Source of the DNA: an uncultured Pseudomonadota bacterium
GTDB taxonomy: Bacteria; Myxococcota_A; UBA796; SXON01
Direction of reading: 5' to 3'
DNA: 55,425 bases
Assembly: GCA_903844155.1 (NCBI GenBank)
Contig: CAIMSU010000147.1
Location: forward strand, 1 to 55,425
Shown piece by piece: positions 34,069-43,647 of the stretch. Position 1 is the first letter of the stretch; the number at the start of each line of letters is the position of its first letter. The notes below the pieces were generated by a model. It saw only the letters and a list, made by a program, of their open reading frames with translations, was not told where the DNA came from and made no database searches. The position numbers and the translations under genes are program-made.

Positions 34069-34215
34069 CGCGCCCAGGGTCTGTACGACTCTTGGAGTGT
34101 TCGGCGCCCGGCACGACCCCGGAACGGGGTCCACGGGGGCACCGCCGCGGAGTTTCTCGCGCCGCGTCAAAGCCTCGTCAATCCCGACCGTTCGATGCAA
34201 TCTGGCCCGCAGGCC

Positions 34216-34228
34216 TCACGTTTCGTGA
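34216..34228. promoter_or_regulatory. Inverted repeat upstream of the sigma-54 promoter
   Basis: TCACG-TTT-CGTGA, centred about 90 bases upstream of the -24 element. Position and symmetry suit an enhancer-binding-protein site, but no consensus was matched. Confidence 0.3.
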
Positions 34229-34309
34229 CCCGCCGTGACACCCGGCGACGCCTCTTGACGGACGGCCGAACCCGCGCTCCACGGGGGGCGAGCGTGCTCT
34301 TCTGGGCTG

Positions 34310-34325
34310 TGGCATGATGCTTGCA
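34310..34325 (+). promoter_or_regulatory. Sigma-54 (-24/-12) promoter
   Basis: TGGCATGATGCTTGCA matches TGGCACG-N4-TTGCA except for one base. The GG and GC are separated by exactly ten bases, as required. Transcription would begin near 34336, giving a leader of about 45 bases with GGAGG (34371-34375) before the ATG at 34381. Confidence 0.65.
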
Positions 34326-34380
34326 TACCTCCCTGGCGTCCGGCCGCGGTCCCCGCAGCCGGCTCACCCCGGAGGCGCTC

Positions 34381-35262
34381 ATGTCCTTTGCATCCCCCGT
34401 CCGCAAGTCCATGCCGATCGGAACTGGCAATGTGCTCCTCAACAAGTACCTGAAGACCATGGGCGAGATCCCGCTGCTCACCCGCGAGGACGAGGTCGAG
34501 GTCGCGCGCCGCATCGACGCCGGCGGGCCGGACTCGGAGATCGCAAAAACGGCGTTGGTCAACGCGAACTTGCGCCTCGTCGTCAGCATCGCCAAGCAGT
34601 ACACCTACCGCGGCATCCCCCTCTCGGACTTGATCCAGGAGGGCAACATCGGCCTCATGAAGGCGACCGAGAAGTTCGACCACACCCGCGGCTTCAAGTT
34701 CTCGACCTACGCCTCCTGGTGGATCCGCCAGAGCATCATCCGCGCTGTCGAGAGCCAGTGTCGCACCATCCGCATCCCCATCTACAAGCTTGAAGTCGTC
34801 AACAAGGTCCACCAGGTCCAGAAGGAGCTCTTCCAGGTCCTCGGCCGCGAACCCACGATGGCCGAGGTCGCCCAGCGCCTTGAGTTGGACGTCGACAAGC
34901 TCGAAGCCCTCATGAAGCTCACCCGCGAGCCCATCTCCCTCGACTCGCCGGTAAGCGACGACTCCGAGACCTCTGTCGGCGAGTTCGTCGGCGACCCCGA
35001 CGCCGCCAAGCCCTCCGACGCGCTCGAAGAGGCCGCCCTCCGCGACGAAGTCGAGGACGTCCTCGCGTCCCTCACCCCCCGCGAGGAGAAGGTCGTCCGC
35101 ATGCGCTACGGCATCGGCGAGCCCGCCCAGTACAGCCTCGAGGAGATCGGCGCCCAATTCTGCCTCACCCGCGAGCGCATCCGCCAGATCGAGATCAAGG
35201 CCCTGCGCAAGCTTCGTCACCACCGCCGTCGCTCGAGCCTGCAGAGCTTCATGGCGAGCTAG
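34381..35262 (+). CDS. RpoD-family (group 1/2) sigma-70 factor
   Basis: 293 residues. Region 1.2 (VLLNKYLKTMGEIPLLTREDE), region 2 (NANLRLVVSIAKQYTYRG, GFKFSTYASWWIRQSIIRAV), region 3 (IRIPIYKLEVVNKVHQVQKE) and region 4 (YSLEEIGAQFCLTRERIRQ) are all present. Region 1.1 is absent, and the length is that of short primary-like or group 2 sigmas. The ATG has GGAGG at six bases. A sigma-54 promoter lies upstream, so this sigma factor may be switched on in a stress or developmental response. Confidence 0.92.
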   Translation: MSFASPVRKSMPIGTGNVLLNKYLKTMGEIPLLTREDEVEVARRIDAGGPDSEIAKTALVNANLRLVVSIAKQYTYRGIPLSDLIQEGNIGLMKATEKFDHTRGFKFSTYASWWIRQSIIRAVESQCRTIRIPIYKLEVVNKVHQVQKELFQVLGREPTMAEVAQRLELDVDKLEALMKLTREPISLDSPVSDDSETSVGEFVGDPDAAKPSDALEEAALRDEVEDVLASLTPREEKVVRMRYGIGEPAQYSLEEIGAQFCLTRERIRQIEIKALRKLRHHRRRSSLQSFMAS

Positions 35263-35265
35263 GAC

Positions 35266-35356
35266 GCGGGTTTTCCGGGCTTGCTCTGGGCGGCTCGCTC
35301 GGCCTTGCGCCGATCCCGATCCTTCGCGGAACGCCGCGTTGATCCGGCGCCGTTTC
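35266..35356. repeat. Dispersed intergenic repeat, copy B
   Basis: Begins a few bases after the sigma-factor stop and matches 18527-18617: CGGGTT-TCCGG, TGGGCGGCTCGCT, ACGCCGC and GATCCGG in the same order. By-eye alignment only. Confidence 0.35.
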
Positions 35357-35376
35357 GGGGCGTCCCCGACCGCCCC

Positions 35377-37194
<1,818 letters not shown>

Positions 37195-37256
37195 CCACCG
37201 ACGGCGGCGGCACTGGTGTCCCGCTCTATTCCGGCCTCGCGGCCCCGAGAAACCCG

Positions 37257-37574
37257 ATGCCCTCGCTGTTCGAGAACCCCCTCACGCTCTTTCCGATCAT
37301 GGCCGCGATCTTCTACTTCGTGCTTTGGCGGCCCCAGCAGCAGGAGCAAAAAGAGGCGGCGAAGCTCATCGCGGGGCTTGTCCGGGGCGATCGCGTCGTG
37401 ACGGCCTCGGGCGTGCACGCGACTGTGCACGAGGCCAAGGACGCGCTCCTGATCCTTGAGATAGCACCCCACACCTTCCTCACCGTCGACCGCGAGACCG
37501 TGAAAAAGAAGCTCTCCGGCGCCGCCGCAGACGCGAGCACGGCGATGATCGCTCCGGCGAAGGCGGGCAAGTAG
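37257..37574 (+). CDS. yajC: SecDF-associated protein YajC
   Basis: 105 residues with one N-terminal helix (LTLFPIMAAIFYFVLW) followed at once by the YajC signature RPQQQEQKEAAKL and a small beta domain (LVRGDRVVTASGVHATV, ILEIAPHTFLTVDR). An upstream TTG at 37191, overlapping the tgt stop as TTGA, would add 22 residues and is possible. YajC joins SecD and SecF in the holotranslocon at the inner membrane. secD begins on the base after its stop. Confidence 0.93.
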   Translation: MPSLFENPLTLFPIMAAIFYFVLWRPQQQEQKEAAKLIAGLVRGDRVVTASGVHATVHEAKDALLILEIAPHTFLTVDRETVKKKLSGAAADASTAMIAPAKAGK

Positions 37575-39392
37575 ATGGAGCGCAGCCTGTACGCTCGGTT
37601 GAGCTTCGTCCTCCTCGCGATCCTGCTCGGCGTCTGGGTGCTGCTCCCAACGTTCATGGGCAAGGAGGTCCAGGACAACCTGGAATTGGCGGCCAAGCGC
37701 GCCCAGATGGACAACCCGCCGGACCTCGAAACGCCGCTGCCTTCCTACGTCGACTGGCTGCCGAACAAGAAGATCAACCTCGGTTTGGACCTGCAGGGCG
37801 GCATCGACCTCACGCTGGAGGTCGGCATCGAGGAGGGTGTGCTCTCCAGCGTTGGCCGTGACATTCCGGCGTTCAAGGCGGCTGCGGACAAGCTCGGCGT
37901 CAAGATCGCGGCGATCCACCGCGATCCGAAGGCACCGCGCCTCCTGATTGAGCCGGCCGACGGCACCACGCTCGACCAGGTCGAGACCGTCGAACGGACG
38001 GCGTTGAAGCGGTATACCTACAAGACGACGCTGCTTGGCGACGCGACGGCTGGCACAAAGTCCCAGCTCGTGTTCGAGATGACCGACGCGGCGCAGGATG
38101 AGATCCGCAAGCGTTCCGTCGAGCAAGCGCTTGAGACCATTCGCAACCGCATCGACCAGACCGGCGTCAAGGAGCCCCAGGTCACGCTCAAGGGCAGCGA
38201 TGGCATCGACGTGCAGCTCCCGGGCGAGACGAACGTGGAGGACGCTGTCGCGACCGTCGGGACGACCGCGCGCCTGGTCTTCATGATGCTGGACGAGGAC
38301 AGCCCACTCAAGGACGCAGACGGCGGCTACCGCGGCTTGCTTCCCCTCATTGACGAAGCGAAGGCGGCGATGACGCCGGCTGATTTCAAGAACGACCGTT
38401 CGCTGTCCCAGTGGCTGGTCGACAACGGGAAGATCCCCCCCGAACACGTGGTGCTCTGGCGCTACGCGAACGCAAAGGACGGGGTTCCCGGGAGTGGCGA
38501 GCGCGTGTTCCCGATCCTGCTGAAGGACGACGAATACATCACGGGCGACGACATCAATTCCGCGTCGGCCGGCACCGAGTCGCAGACCGGCGAATGGGGC
38601 GTTGACCTCGAGTTCAAGGCGCACGGCGCCCAGGTCAACGGGCAGGTGACGGGCGCGAACCTCAACAAGCGGTTTGCCATCATCCTCGACGACAAGATCA
38701 ACTCGACACCCATCATCCTCGGGCAAACCTTTGACCGGTGCCGCATCACGATGGGGGCCTCGGGAGACGAGGCCGACGGCGGAAAAAAGGAGGCCGGACG
38801 CCTCGCGCTGGTCCTGCGTTCGGGCGCTTTGCCGGCGCCCGTCACGCCTGGGGACGTGCGCCTCGTGAGCGCGACGCTCGGCGCCGAGGCGATCAGCGGC
38901 GGCGTCATCGGCGCGGCGCTGGGCAGCGGACTGGTCATGCTGTTCGCGGCGGTGTACTACCGGATGTCGGGGTTGATCGCGGACTTCACGCTGGTGATCA
39001 ACGTGTTCCTGGTGCTGGCGCTGCTGGCCACCGTCGGTGCGACGCTCACGCTCCCGGGCATCTGCGGCATCGCGCTCACCGTCGGAATGGCAGTTGACTG
39101 CAACATCATCATCTACGAGCGCATCCGTGAGGAGATACGCGGGGGCAAATCTCCGAAGCTGGCGCTGGAGGTCGGGTTCGACCGCGCCTTCGTCGCCGTG
39201 TTCGATTCGTACACCGCGCACTTCCTCGCGGGCGTGGTGCTCTACAGCTACGGCTCCGGCCCGCTCAAGGGCTTTGCCGTCACGCTGATGATCGGCATCT
39301 TCACGACGCTCTTCACCGGCGTCTTCGTCTCGCGCACGTTCATGTCCGTGCTCGTGGCGATCCGCAAGACCGCCACTACCCTCTCCATCTGA
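37575..39392 (+). CDS. secD: Protein translocase subunit SecD
   Basis: 605 residues. The N-terminal helix is followed by the signature KINLGLDLQGGIDLTLEV, a large periplasmic P1 region, and five C-terminal helices beginning near GAALGSGLVMLFAAVYY. The RND-type motif GMAVDCNIIIYERIREEIR is present, with the Asp used for proton transfer. It works with SecF and YajC to drive late steps of preprotein export with proton motive force. A longer insert than usual lies in P1 (residues about 240-290, DEDSPLKDADGGYRGLLPLI). Confidence 0.96.
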   Translation: MERSLYARLSFVLLAILLGVWVLLPTFMGKEVQDNLELAAKRAQMDNPPDLETPLPSYVDWLPNKKINLGLDLQGGIDLTLEVGIEEGVLSSVGRDIPAFKAAADKLGVKIAAIHRDPKAPRLLIEPADGTTLDQVETVERTALKRYTYKTTLLGDATAGTKSQLVFEMTDAAQDEIRKRSVEQALETIRNRIDQTGVKEPQVTLKGSDGIDVQLPGETNVEDAVATVGTTARLVFMMLDEDSPLKDADGGYRGLLPLIDEAKAAMTPADFKNDRSLSQWLVDNGKIPPEHVVLWRYANAKDGVPGSGERVFPILLKDDEYITGDDINSASAGTESQTGEWGVDLEFKAHGAQVNGQVTGANLNKRFAIILDDKINSTPIILGQTFDRCRITMGASGDEADGGKKEAGRLALVLRSGALPAPVTPGDVRLVSATLGAEAISGGVIGAALGSGLVMLFAAVYYRMSGLIADFTLVINVFLVLALLATVGATLTLPGICGIALTVGMAVDCNIIIYERIREEIRGGKSPKLALEVGFDRAFVAVFDSYTAHFLAGVVLYSYGSGPLKGFAVTLMIGIFTTLFTGVFVSRTFMSVLVAIRKTATTLSI

Positions 39393-39413
39393 CCGATCCC
39401 GCGGAAAGCCCCC

Positions 39414-40574
39414 ATGTACCAGCTCATCCCCCACGGGTTCTACTACGACTTCATGAAGCGCCGGCACCTGTGGGCCAACCTTTCGTGGGCCGCGGCGGGC
39501 CTCTCGCTGCTGCTGTTCGCGTTCAAAGGGCCGAACTACAGCATCGACTTTACCGGCGGCACGGAGGTGGAGGTCACGTTCGACAAGCCGACGCAGATCG
39601 AGGACGTGCGGAAGGCGCTGAAGCCCGCAGGGGTCGGCGACGACGCGATCCAGTCGATCGGCGATGGCAAGGAGAGCCGCTTCCTGTTCCGGATGCAGGG
39701 CCAGTCGAGCGCCAAGCCGGAGGACGTCGCCGCGGCAGACGCCGCGTTGCTGAAAGCATTTCCGGATGTGAGCATCAAGCCGGACGAGCAGGTGGGCACG
39801 CGGCTGCTCGTGACCTGGCCGGCACCTGCTGATGGTGGCGTGTCCAAACGGTCCGTCGACGACTTCACGCGCGCGACCGCGGGCCTGCCGGGCGTCAGCG
39901 TGCAGGGCTCGCCGGAGGACAACACCGTGTATGTGCGCTTACCCGGGTTGGCCGAGCAGATTCGCGGCGCGCTTGAAGCCTCGCTGAAGGACCACGGTCT
40001 GAACATCCAGCGCACCGACTCCGTCGGCCCGAAGGTCGGCGGCTCGCTGCGCACCGCAGCCTTGCTGTCCCTCGGCGTCACGATGCTGCTCCTCCTCGTG
40101 CTCGTCAGCATGCGTTTTGACTTCACCTTCGCGCCCGGCGCGATCTTGTGCTTGTTCCACGACAGCACGATCATCGTCGGCATCTGGGTCTTGACGCAGC
40201 AAGAGTTTGGCCTGTCGATGATCTCGGCGCTCCTCACGCTGCTCGGCTACTCCATCAACGACACCATCATCGTCTATGACCGCATCCGCGAGAACATGGG
40301 CAAGTACCGGTCGACGGACTTCTCGAAGCTCCTGAACGACTCGATCAACCAGACCCTGAACCGCACGATCATCACGTCGGGCGGCACGATGCTGTCGATG
40401 GTGCCGTTCCTGTTCTACGGCGGCCCTGTCCTCAAGCAGTTTGCCATCGCGATGCTCTGCGGCATCGTGGTGGGTACGTACTCCTCCGTATACGTGGCCG
40501 CGCCGCTCACGCTGGTGCTGCGCGAGAATCGTGCGTACCTCGCGAAGCTGTTCGGTTTGAAAGCCCCGGCCTGA
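39414..40574 (+). CDS. secF: Protein translocase subunit SecF
   Basis: 386 residues. N-terminal helix, then YSIDFTGGTEVEVTFDKPT (SecF signature), a periplasmic domain and five membrane helices with GYSINDTIIVYDRIRENMGK and LNRTIITSGGTMLSMVPFL. A periplasmic extension (residues about 85-175) is longer than in E. coli. It follows secD by 21 bases in the same operon. Confidence 0.96.
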   Translation: MYQLIPHGFYYDFMKRRHLWANLSWAAAGLSLLLFAFKGPNYSIDFTGGTEVEVTFDKPTQIEDVRKALKPAGVGDDAIQSIGDGKESRFLFRMQGQSSAKPEDVAAADAALLKAFPDVSIKPDEQVGTRLLVTWPAPADGGVSKRSVDDFTRATAGLPGVSVQGSPEDNTVYVRLPGLAEQIRGALEASLKDHGLNIQRTDSVGPKVGGSLRTAALLSLGVTMLLLLVLVSMRFDFTFAPGAILCLFHDSTIIVGIWVLTQQEFGLSMISALLTLLGYSINDTIIVYDRIRENMGKYRSTDFSKLLNDSINQTLNRTIITSGGTMLSMVPFLFYGGPVLKQFAIAMLCGIVVGTYSSVYVAAPLTLVLRENRAYLAKLFGLKAPA

Positions 40575-40592
40575 CCGGGTTACCCCCCGAGG

Positions 40593-40892
40593 ATGACCAA
40601 GAGCGAGCTTGTGGATGCCCTGGCGCGGCGTGAGGGCGTGCCCCGCGCAACGGCTGAGATCGTCGTGAACGCCATGTTCGACCAGGTGCGTCATGCCCTG
40701 GTGCGCGGAGAGCGGGTCGAGATCCGCGGCTTCGGCAGCTTTGCGGCGCGGGAGTACAAGGGCTACACAGGGCGGAACCCCCGGAGCGGCGCCGAGATCG
40801 TGGTGAAGCCCAAGGTGCTGCCGGTGTTCAAGGTCGGAAAGGTCCTCCGGATGCGCGTGAACGGCGGCGTGGACACGGGCGGTACGGACTGA
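40593..40892 (+). CDS. HU/IHF-family DNA-binding protein
   Basis: 99 residues. The family motif is complete: MTKSELVDALARREGV, the helical dimerisation part, ERVEIRGFGSFAAREYKG, and YTGRNPRSGAEIVVKPKVLP with the Pro that intercalates into DNA. Sequence around RNPRSG resembles IHF beta or HU; I cannot decide between them. It bends DNA as a dimer. It lies 18 bases after secF and its stop overlaps the next start. Confidence 0.92.
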   Translation: MTKSELVDALARREGVPRATAEIVVNAMFDQVRHALVRGERVEIRGFGSFAAREYKGYTGRNPRSGAEIVVKPKVLPVFKVGKVLRMRVNGGVDTGGTD

Positions 40893-41443
40893 TGGCGGGC
40901 TGGCCCTGGCTGTTGATGACCCGGGTGCTTGTCGGGACGGCGCTGGCGGGGTCGGTCTACATCAACAACGTGCGCGTCGACGAACTGCCAGCGATCTCTC
41001 TGCAAAATGTCAGCGTCCGCATCGACGCGCAAGGTGACATCTACATCGATGCACCGAACTACAAGGTGCAGGTGGTCGGGCAGTCCACCGCTGCAGCCGC
41101 GACGTCCTCGCCGCACGCCGTGGCGGCGGCCTCGCAGGTCTGGTACCTCGTCTCGGAGGATGATGGTTCGAGCAGCGGGATCGTGGACGTCTACGTGAAC
41201 GACCGGTACGTCCGTAGGCTTGAGAGCGGGCAGGCCCAGGTGCTCGTGGACCTCTCAAACTACGTTCAGCACGGCGCGAACAAGGTGCAGTTCGTGGTGC
41301 GGACTGCCCCGAGCGGGCGACTGGGCGCCTACGTTGGCGCTGGGGACCCGTCAGCCGGCAACCTGCACATCGACAATCCCGCCGTCTCGTGGCGCTCGAC
41401 CGGTGCCCAGATGGTGCAGGAGTACAGCTTCTCCGTGCCTTAG
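40892..41443 (+). CDS. Exported hypothetical beta-rich protein
   Basis: 183 residues. The N-terminus MAGWPWLLMTRVLVGTALAG is a signal peptide. The mature chain (SVYINNVRVDELPAISLQNV, GDIYIDAPNYKVQVVG, VDVYVNDRYVRRLESG) is beta-rich with regular Asn/Asp turns and no Cys. No known family. The ATG overlaps the HU stop (TGATGG), so it may be coupled. Confidence 0.7.
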   Translation: MAGWPWLLMTRVLVGTALAGSVYINNVRVDELPAISLQNVSVRIDAQGDIYIDAPNYKVQVVGQSTAAAATSSPHAVAAASQVWYLVSEDDGSSSGIVDVYVNDRYVRRLESGQAQVLVDLSNYVQHGANKVQFVVRTAPSGRLGAYVGAGDPSAGNLHIDNPAVSWRSTGAQMVQEYSFSVP

Positions 41444-41523
41444 CGATGCCGGGCGCCTCGCTTGCCTCGACCCCATCCGCCGAGCGCTGCTTTTCACTTG
41501 CGCGATGATGGCCGGTCGCGCGC

Positions 41524-41552
41524 TTGACGACAACGGGTGGCGCGTGTATCCT
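41524..41552 (+). promoter_or_regulatory. Sigma-70-type promoter of ccdAB
   Basis: TTGACG (41524-41529), a 17-base spacer, TATCCT (41547-41552). The ATG at 41559 is where transcription should begin, so the mRNA is probably leaderless. Confidence 0.65.
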
Positions 41553-41558
41553 ACGCGC
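41540..41558. promoter_or_regulatory. Operator-like palindrome over the ccdAB -10 box
   Basis: GCGCGT-N7-ACGCGC, with the -10 hexamer inside the 7-base centre. Binding here would block the promoter, as expected for toxin-antitoxin autorepression. Confidence 0.5.
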
Positions 41559-41816
41559 ATGACATCCGCGTATTCAGCCCCCGCATCCCCGCCCGCTGCC
41601 AAGCGCTCCCTCAACCTCACCATCGACGGTCGGCTGATCGACGAGGCCCGGGAGCTTGGGTTGCCGCTCTCCGCCTTGTTCGAGGAGACGCTCCGCGAGC
41701 GCGTCCAGATCGCGCGGGCCGGCCGCTGGCTTGCCGAAAATCGCGCGGCGATCGAGGCGTACAACGCCCGGATCGAGCGGGACGGCATGTTCGGCGACGA
41801 CCTGCGGATGTTCTGA
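41559..41816 (+). CDS. ccdA: CcdA-family antitoxin
   Basis: 85 residues. The N-terminal strand-helix (KRSLNLTIDGRLIDEARELG) is the ribbon-helix-helix DNA-binding part. The C-terminal half AENRAAIEAYNARIERDGMF matches the CcdA tail that binds and releases the toxin, with the typical GD--R end (GDDLRMF). The ATG is preceded directly by a promoter without a leader. The stop overlaps the toxin ATG (TGATG). Confidence 0.88.
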   Translation: MTSAYSAPASPPAAKRSLNLTIDGRLIDEARELGLPLSALFEETLRERVQIARAGRWLAENRAAIEAYNARIERDGMFGDDLRMF

Positions 41817-42136
41817 TGCCGGGCGGCCGCTACGCCGTCTATCGGAACCTGGCTCCCCGGAGTCGCACGGACGTGCCGTTCCTGCTCGATGTGCAGGCGG
41901 ACCTTTTCGGCAGCCTGGCCAGTCGGGTCGTGGTCCCGCTCATCCGCGCGGAGCTGGTCCCAACGCCGCTTCGTGGCCTTCAGCCTGGCTTTACGGTCGA
42001 TGGTGTACCCGTGGTCATGGACACCCCGGCGCTGGTGGGCGCACCCGCACGCGCACTCGGCATGCGCGTTGCGGATCTCGCCTCGGAGGCCACGACGATC
42101 CTCGCTGCGCTGGACCTGCTCTTCACCGGTGCGTGA
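41816..42136 (+). CDS. ccdB: CcdB-family gyrase-poisoning toxin
   Basis: 106 residues, close to the 101 of plasmid F CcdB. The pattern YAVYRNLAPRSRTDVPFLLD, VQADLFGSLASRVVVPLIR and the closing ILAALDLLFTGA match CcdB, whose C-terminal residues contact GyrA (usually W-G-I; here a Gly-Ala end, so the target contact may differ). It is coupled to ccdA. Chromosomal ccdAB may act in genome stabilisation or stress response. Confidence 0.87.
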   Translation: MPGGRYAVYRNLAPRSRTDVPFLLDVQADLFGSLASRVVVPLIRAELVPTPLRGLQPGFTVDGVPVVMDTPALVGAPARALGMRVADLASEATTILAALDLLFTGA

Positions 42137-42273
42137 TCGTCACGGCGTCGGCAAGCAATTCGCCGCCCGCGGCGGGCCTTTGCACGTGGATCGGGTTATG
42201 GAGTCGTCCCCACCGACGGCTTCCCCGCCGTCGTCCCCCAGAGCCGCCCGCCTCCTTCCCCGGAGCCCCCACT

Positions 42274-43647
42274 TTGGTCCCTTCCAGCCACGGGCATCCC
42301 CCCGGCCGTCGCACCTACCTCCTCGACACCAACGTCCTCCTCTCCGACCCGAACGCGGTCTTCGTGTTCGAGGAACACGAATTGGTGCTTCCGATCACGG
42401 TGATCGAGGAGGTCGACAAGTTCAAGCGTGAGCTGACGGAGCGCGGCCGCTGCGCGCGCACGATCAGCCGTACGCTGGACGATCTCCGCTCCAAGGGCCA
42501 TCTTGCTGAGGGCGTGGCGTTGCCGAACGGTGGCACGCTGCGCGTCGAGCTTGGAAATCCCGGCGACACCGCCGAGCTTTTTGCCGGAGCCCTCGATTCG
42601 GCTGACAACGTCATCCTCCGCATCGCGATGCGGCTTCACGAGGCGCAGATCGCCGCCGGCGGCACGCTCATCGTCGTGAGCCGCGACGTGAACATGCGGC
42701 TCAAGGCGGACGCGCTTGGCATGGTCACCGAGGACTACGAGCACGGCCACGTCGAGATCGACGAGGCCTACACCGGCGTGCTTGAGCGCGACGTGCCCAA
42801 GGACGTCGTCGACGACATCCACGCCCGCGGCGTTCTCGCCGACTCGGGCGACGGCATCTGCCCGAACCAGTTCGTCATCCTCAAGAACGAGCTCAACCCG
42901 CAGCAGACCGCGATGACCCGCTACGACGAGCGGCAGAAGCAGCTCAAGCTCGTCGGCAAGCACCGCGAGGGCATCTGGGGCATCTTCGCGCGCAACCGCG
43001 AGCAGCTCTTTGCGCTGGACCTGCTGATGGACGACAGCATCCCGCTCGTGACGTTGGATGGGCGCGCCGGGACGGGGAAGACGCTCCTCGCCATCGCCTG
43101 CGGTCTGAAATTGGTGGCGGACGACAAGCGGTATCGTCGCCTTGTCGTCGCCCGTCCGATCTTTCCGCTCGGGAAGGACATCGGCTTTCTGCCCGGCAGC
43201 CTGGACGAGAAGCTGAACCCCTGGATGAAGCCCATCTTCGACAACCTGGAGCTGCTCCTTGGCGGTGAGGAGGCCAACGACAAGCCGGGTCGCGGGCGGG
43301 GCAACGGCACACCGAACTACCAGACGTTGCTCGACCAGAAGATCGTCGAGGTCGAACCGCTGACCTACATCCGCGGCCGGTCGTTGCCCCGGCAGTTCCT
43401 CATCATCGACGAGGCCCAGAACCTGACGCCGCATGAGGTCAAGACGGTGATCACGCGCGCGGGCGAGGGTACGAAGGTGGTGCTCACCGGCGACCGCTAC
43501 CAGATCGACAACCCCTACGTGGATGCCACGTCCAACGGGCTTAGCTACGTGATCGAGCGCTTCCGCACGAGCGCGATGGGCGGGCACGTCACGCTTCGAA
43601 AGGGCGAGCGTTCGGCGCTGGCGGAGTGCGCCGCGAATGTGCTTTAG
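42274..43647 (+). CDS. PIN-PhoH domain ATPase (PhoH2/YlaK-like)
   Basis: 457 residues from a TTG with GGAG eight bases upstream. An N-terminal PIN domain (TYLLDTNVLLSDPNAVFVFE with the first acidic residue, DSADNVILRIA, VVSRDVNMRLKAD) is followed by a PhoH ATPase with Walker A LDGRAGTGKTLLAIACGL and Walker B FLIIDEAQNLTPHEVKT. PhoH2-type proteins unwind and cut RNA. No antitoxin is next to it apart from the separate ccdAB pair. It is convergent with the lipoprotein gene, overlapping by four bases. Confidence 0.92.
   Translation: MVPSSHGHPPGRRTYLLDTNVLLSDPNAVFVFEEHELVLPITVIEEVDKFKRELTERGRCARTISRTLDDLRSKGHLAEGVALPNGGTLRVELGNPGDTAELFAGALDSADNVILRIAMRLHEAQIAAGGTLIVVSRDVNMRLKADALGMVTEDYEHGHVEIDEAYTGVLERDVPKDVVDDIHARGVLADSGDGICPNQFVILKNELNPQQTAMTRYDERQKQLKLVGKHREGIWGIFARNREQLFALDLLMDDSIPLVTLDGRAGTGKTLLAIACGLKLVADDKRYRRLVVARPIFPLGKDIGFLPGSLDEKLNPWMKPIFDNLELLLGGEEANDKPGRGRGNGTPNYQTLLDQKIVEVEPLTYIRGRSLPRQFLIIDEAQNLTPHEVKTVITRAGEGTKVVLTGDRYQIDNPYVDATSNGLSYVIERFRTSAMGGHVTLRKGERSALAECAANVL

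Noticed and set aside
42137-42273. Small gene between ccdB and the PhoH-type gene
   Set aside because: Frames there are extensions of neighbours with no start and no coding character; nothing else seen.
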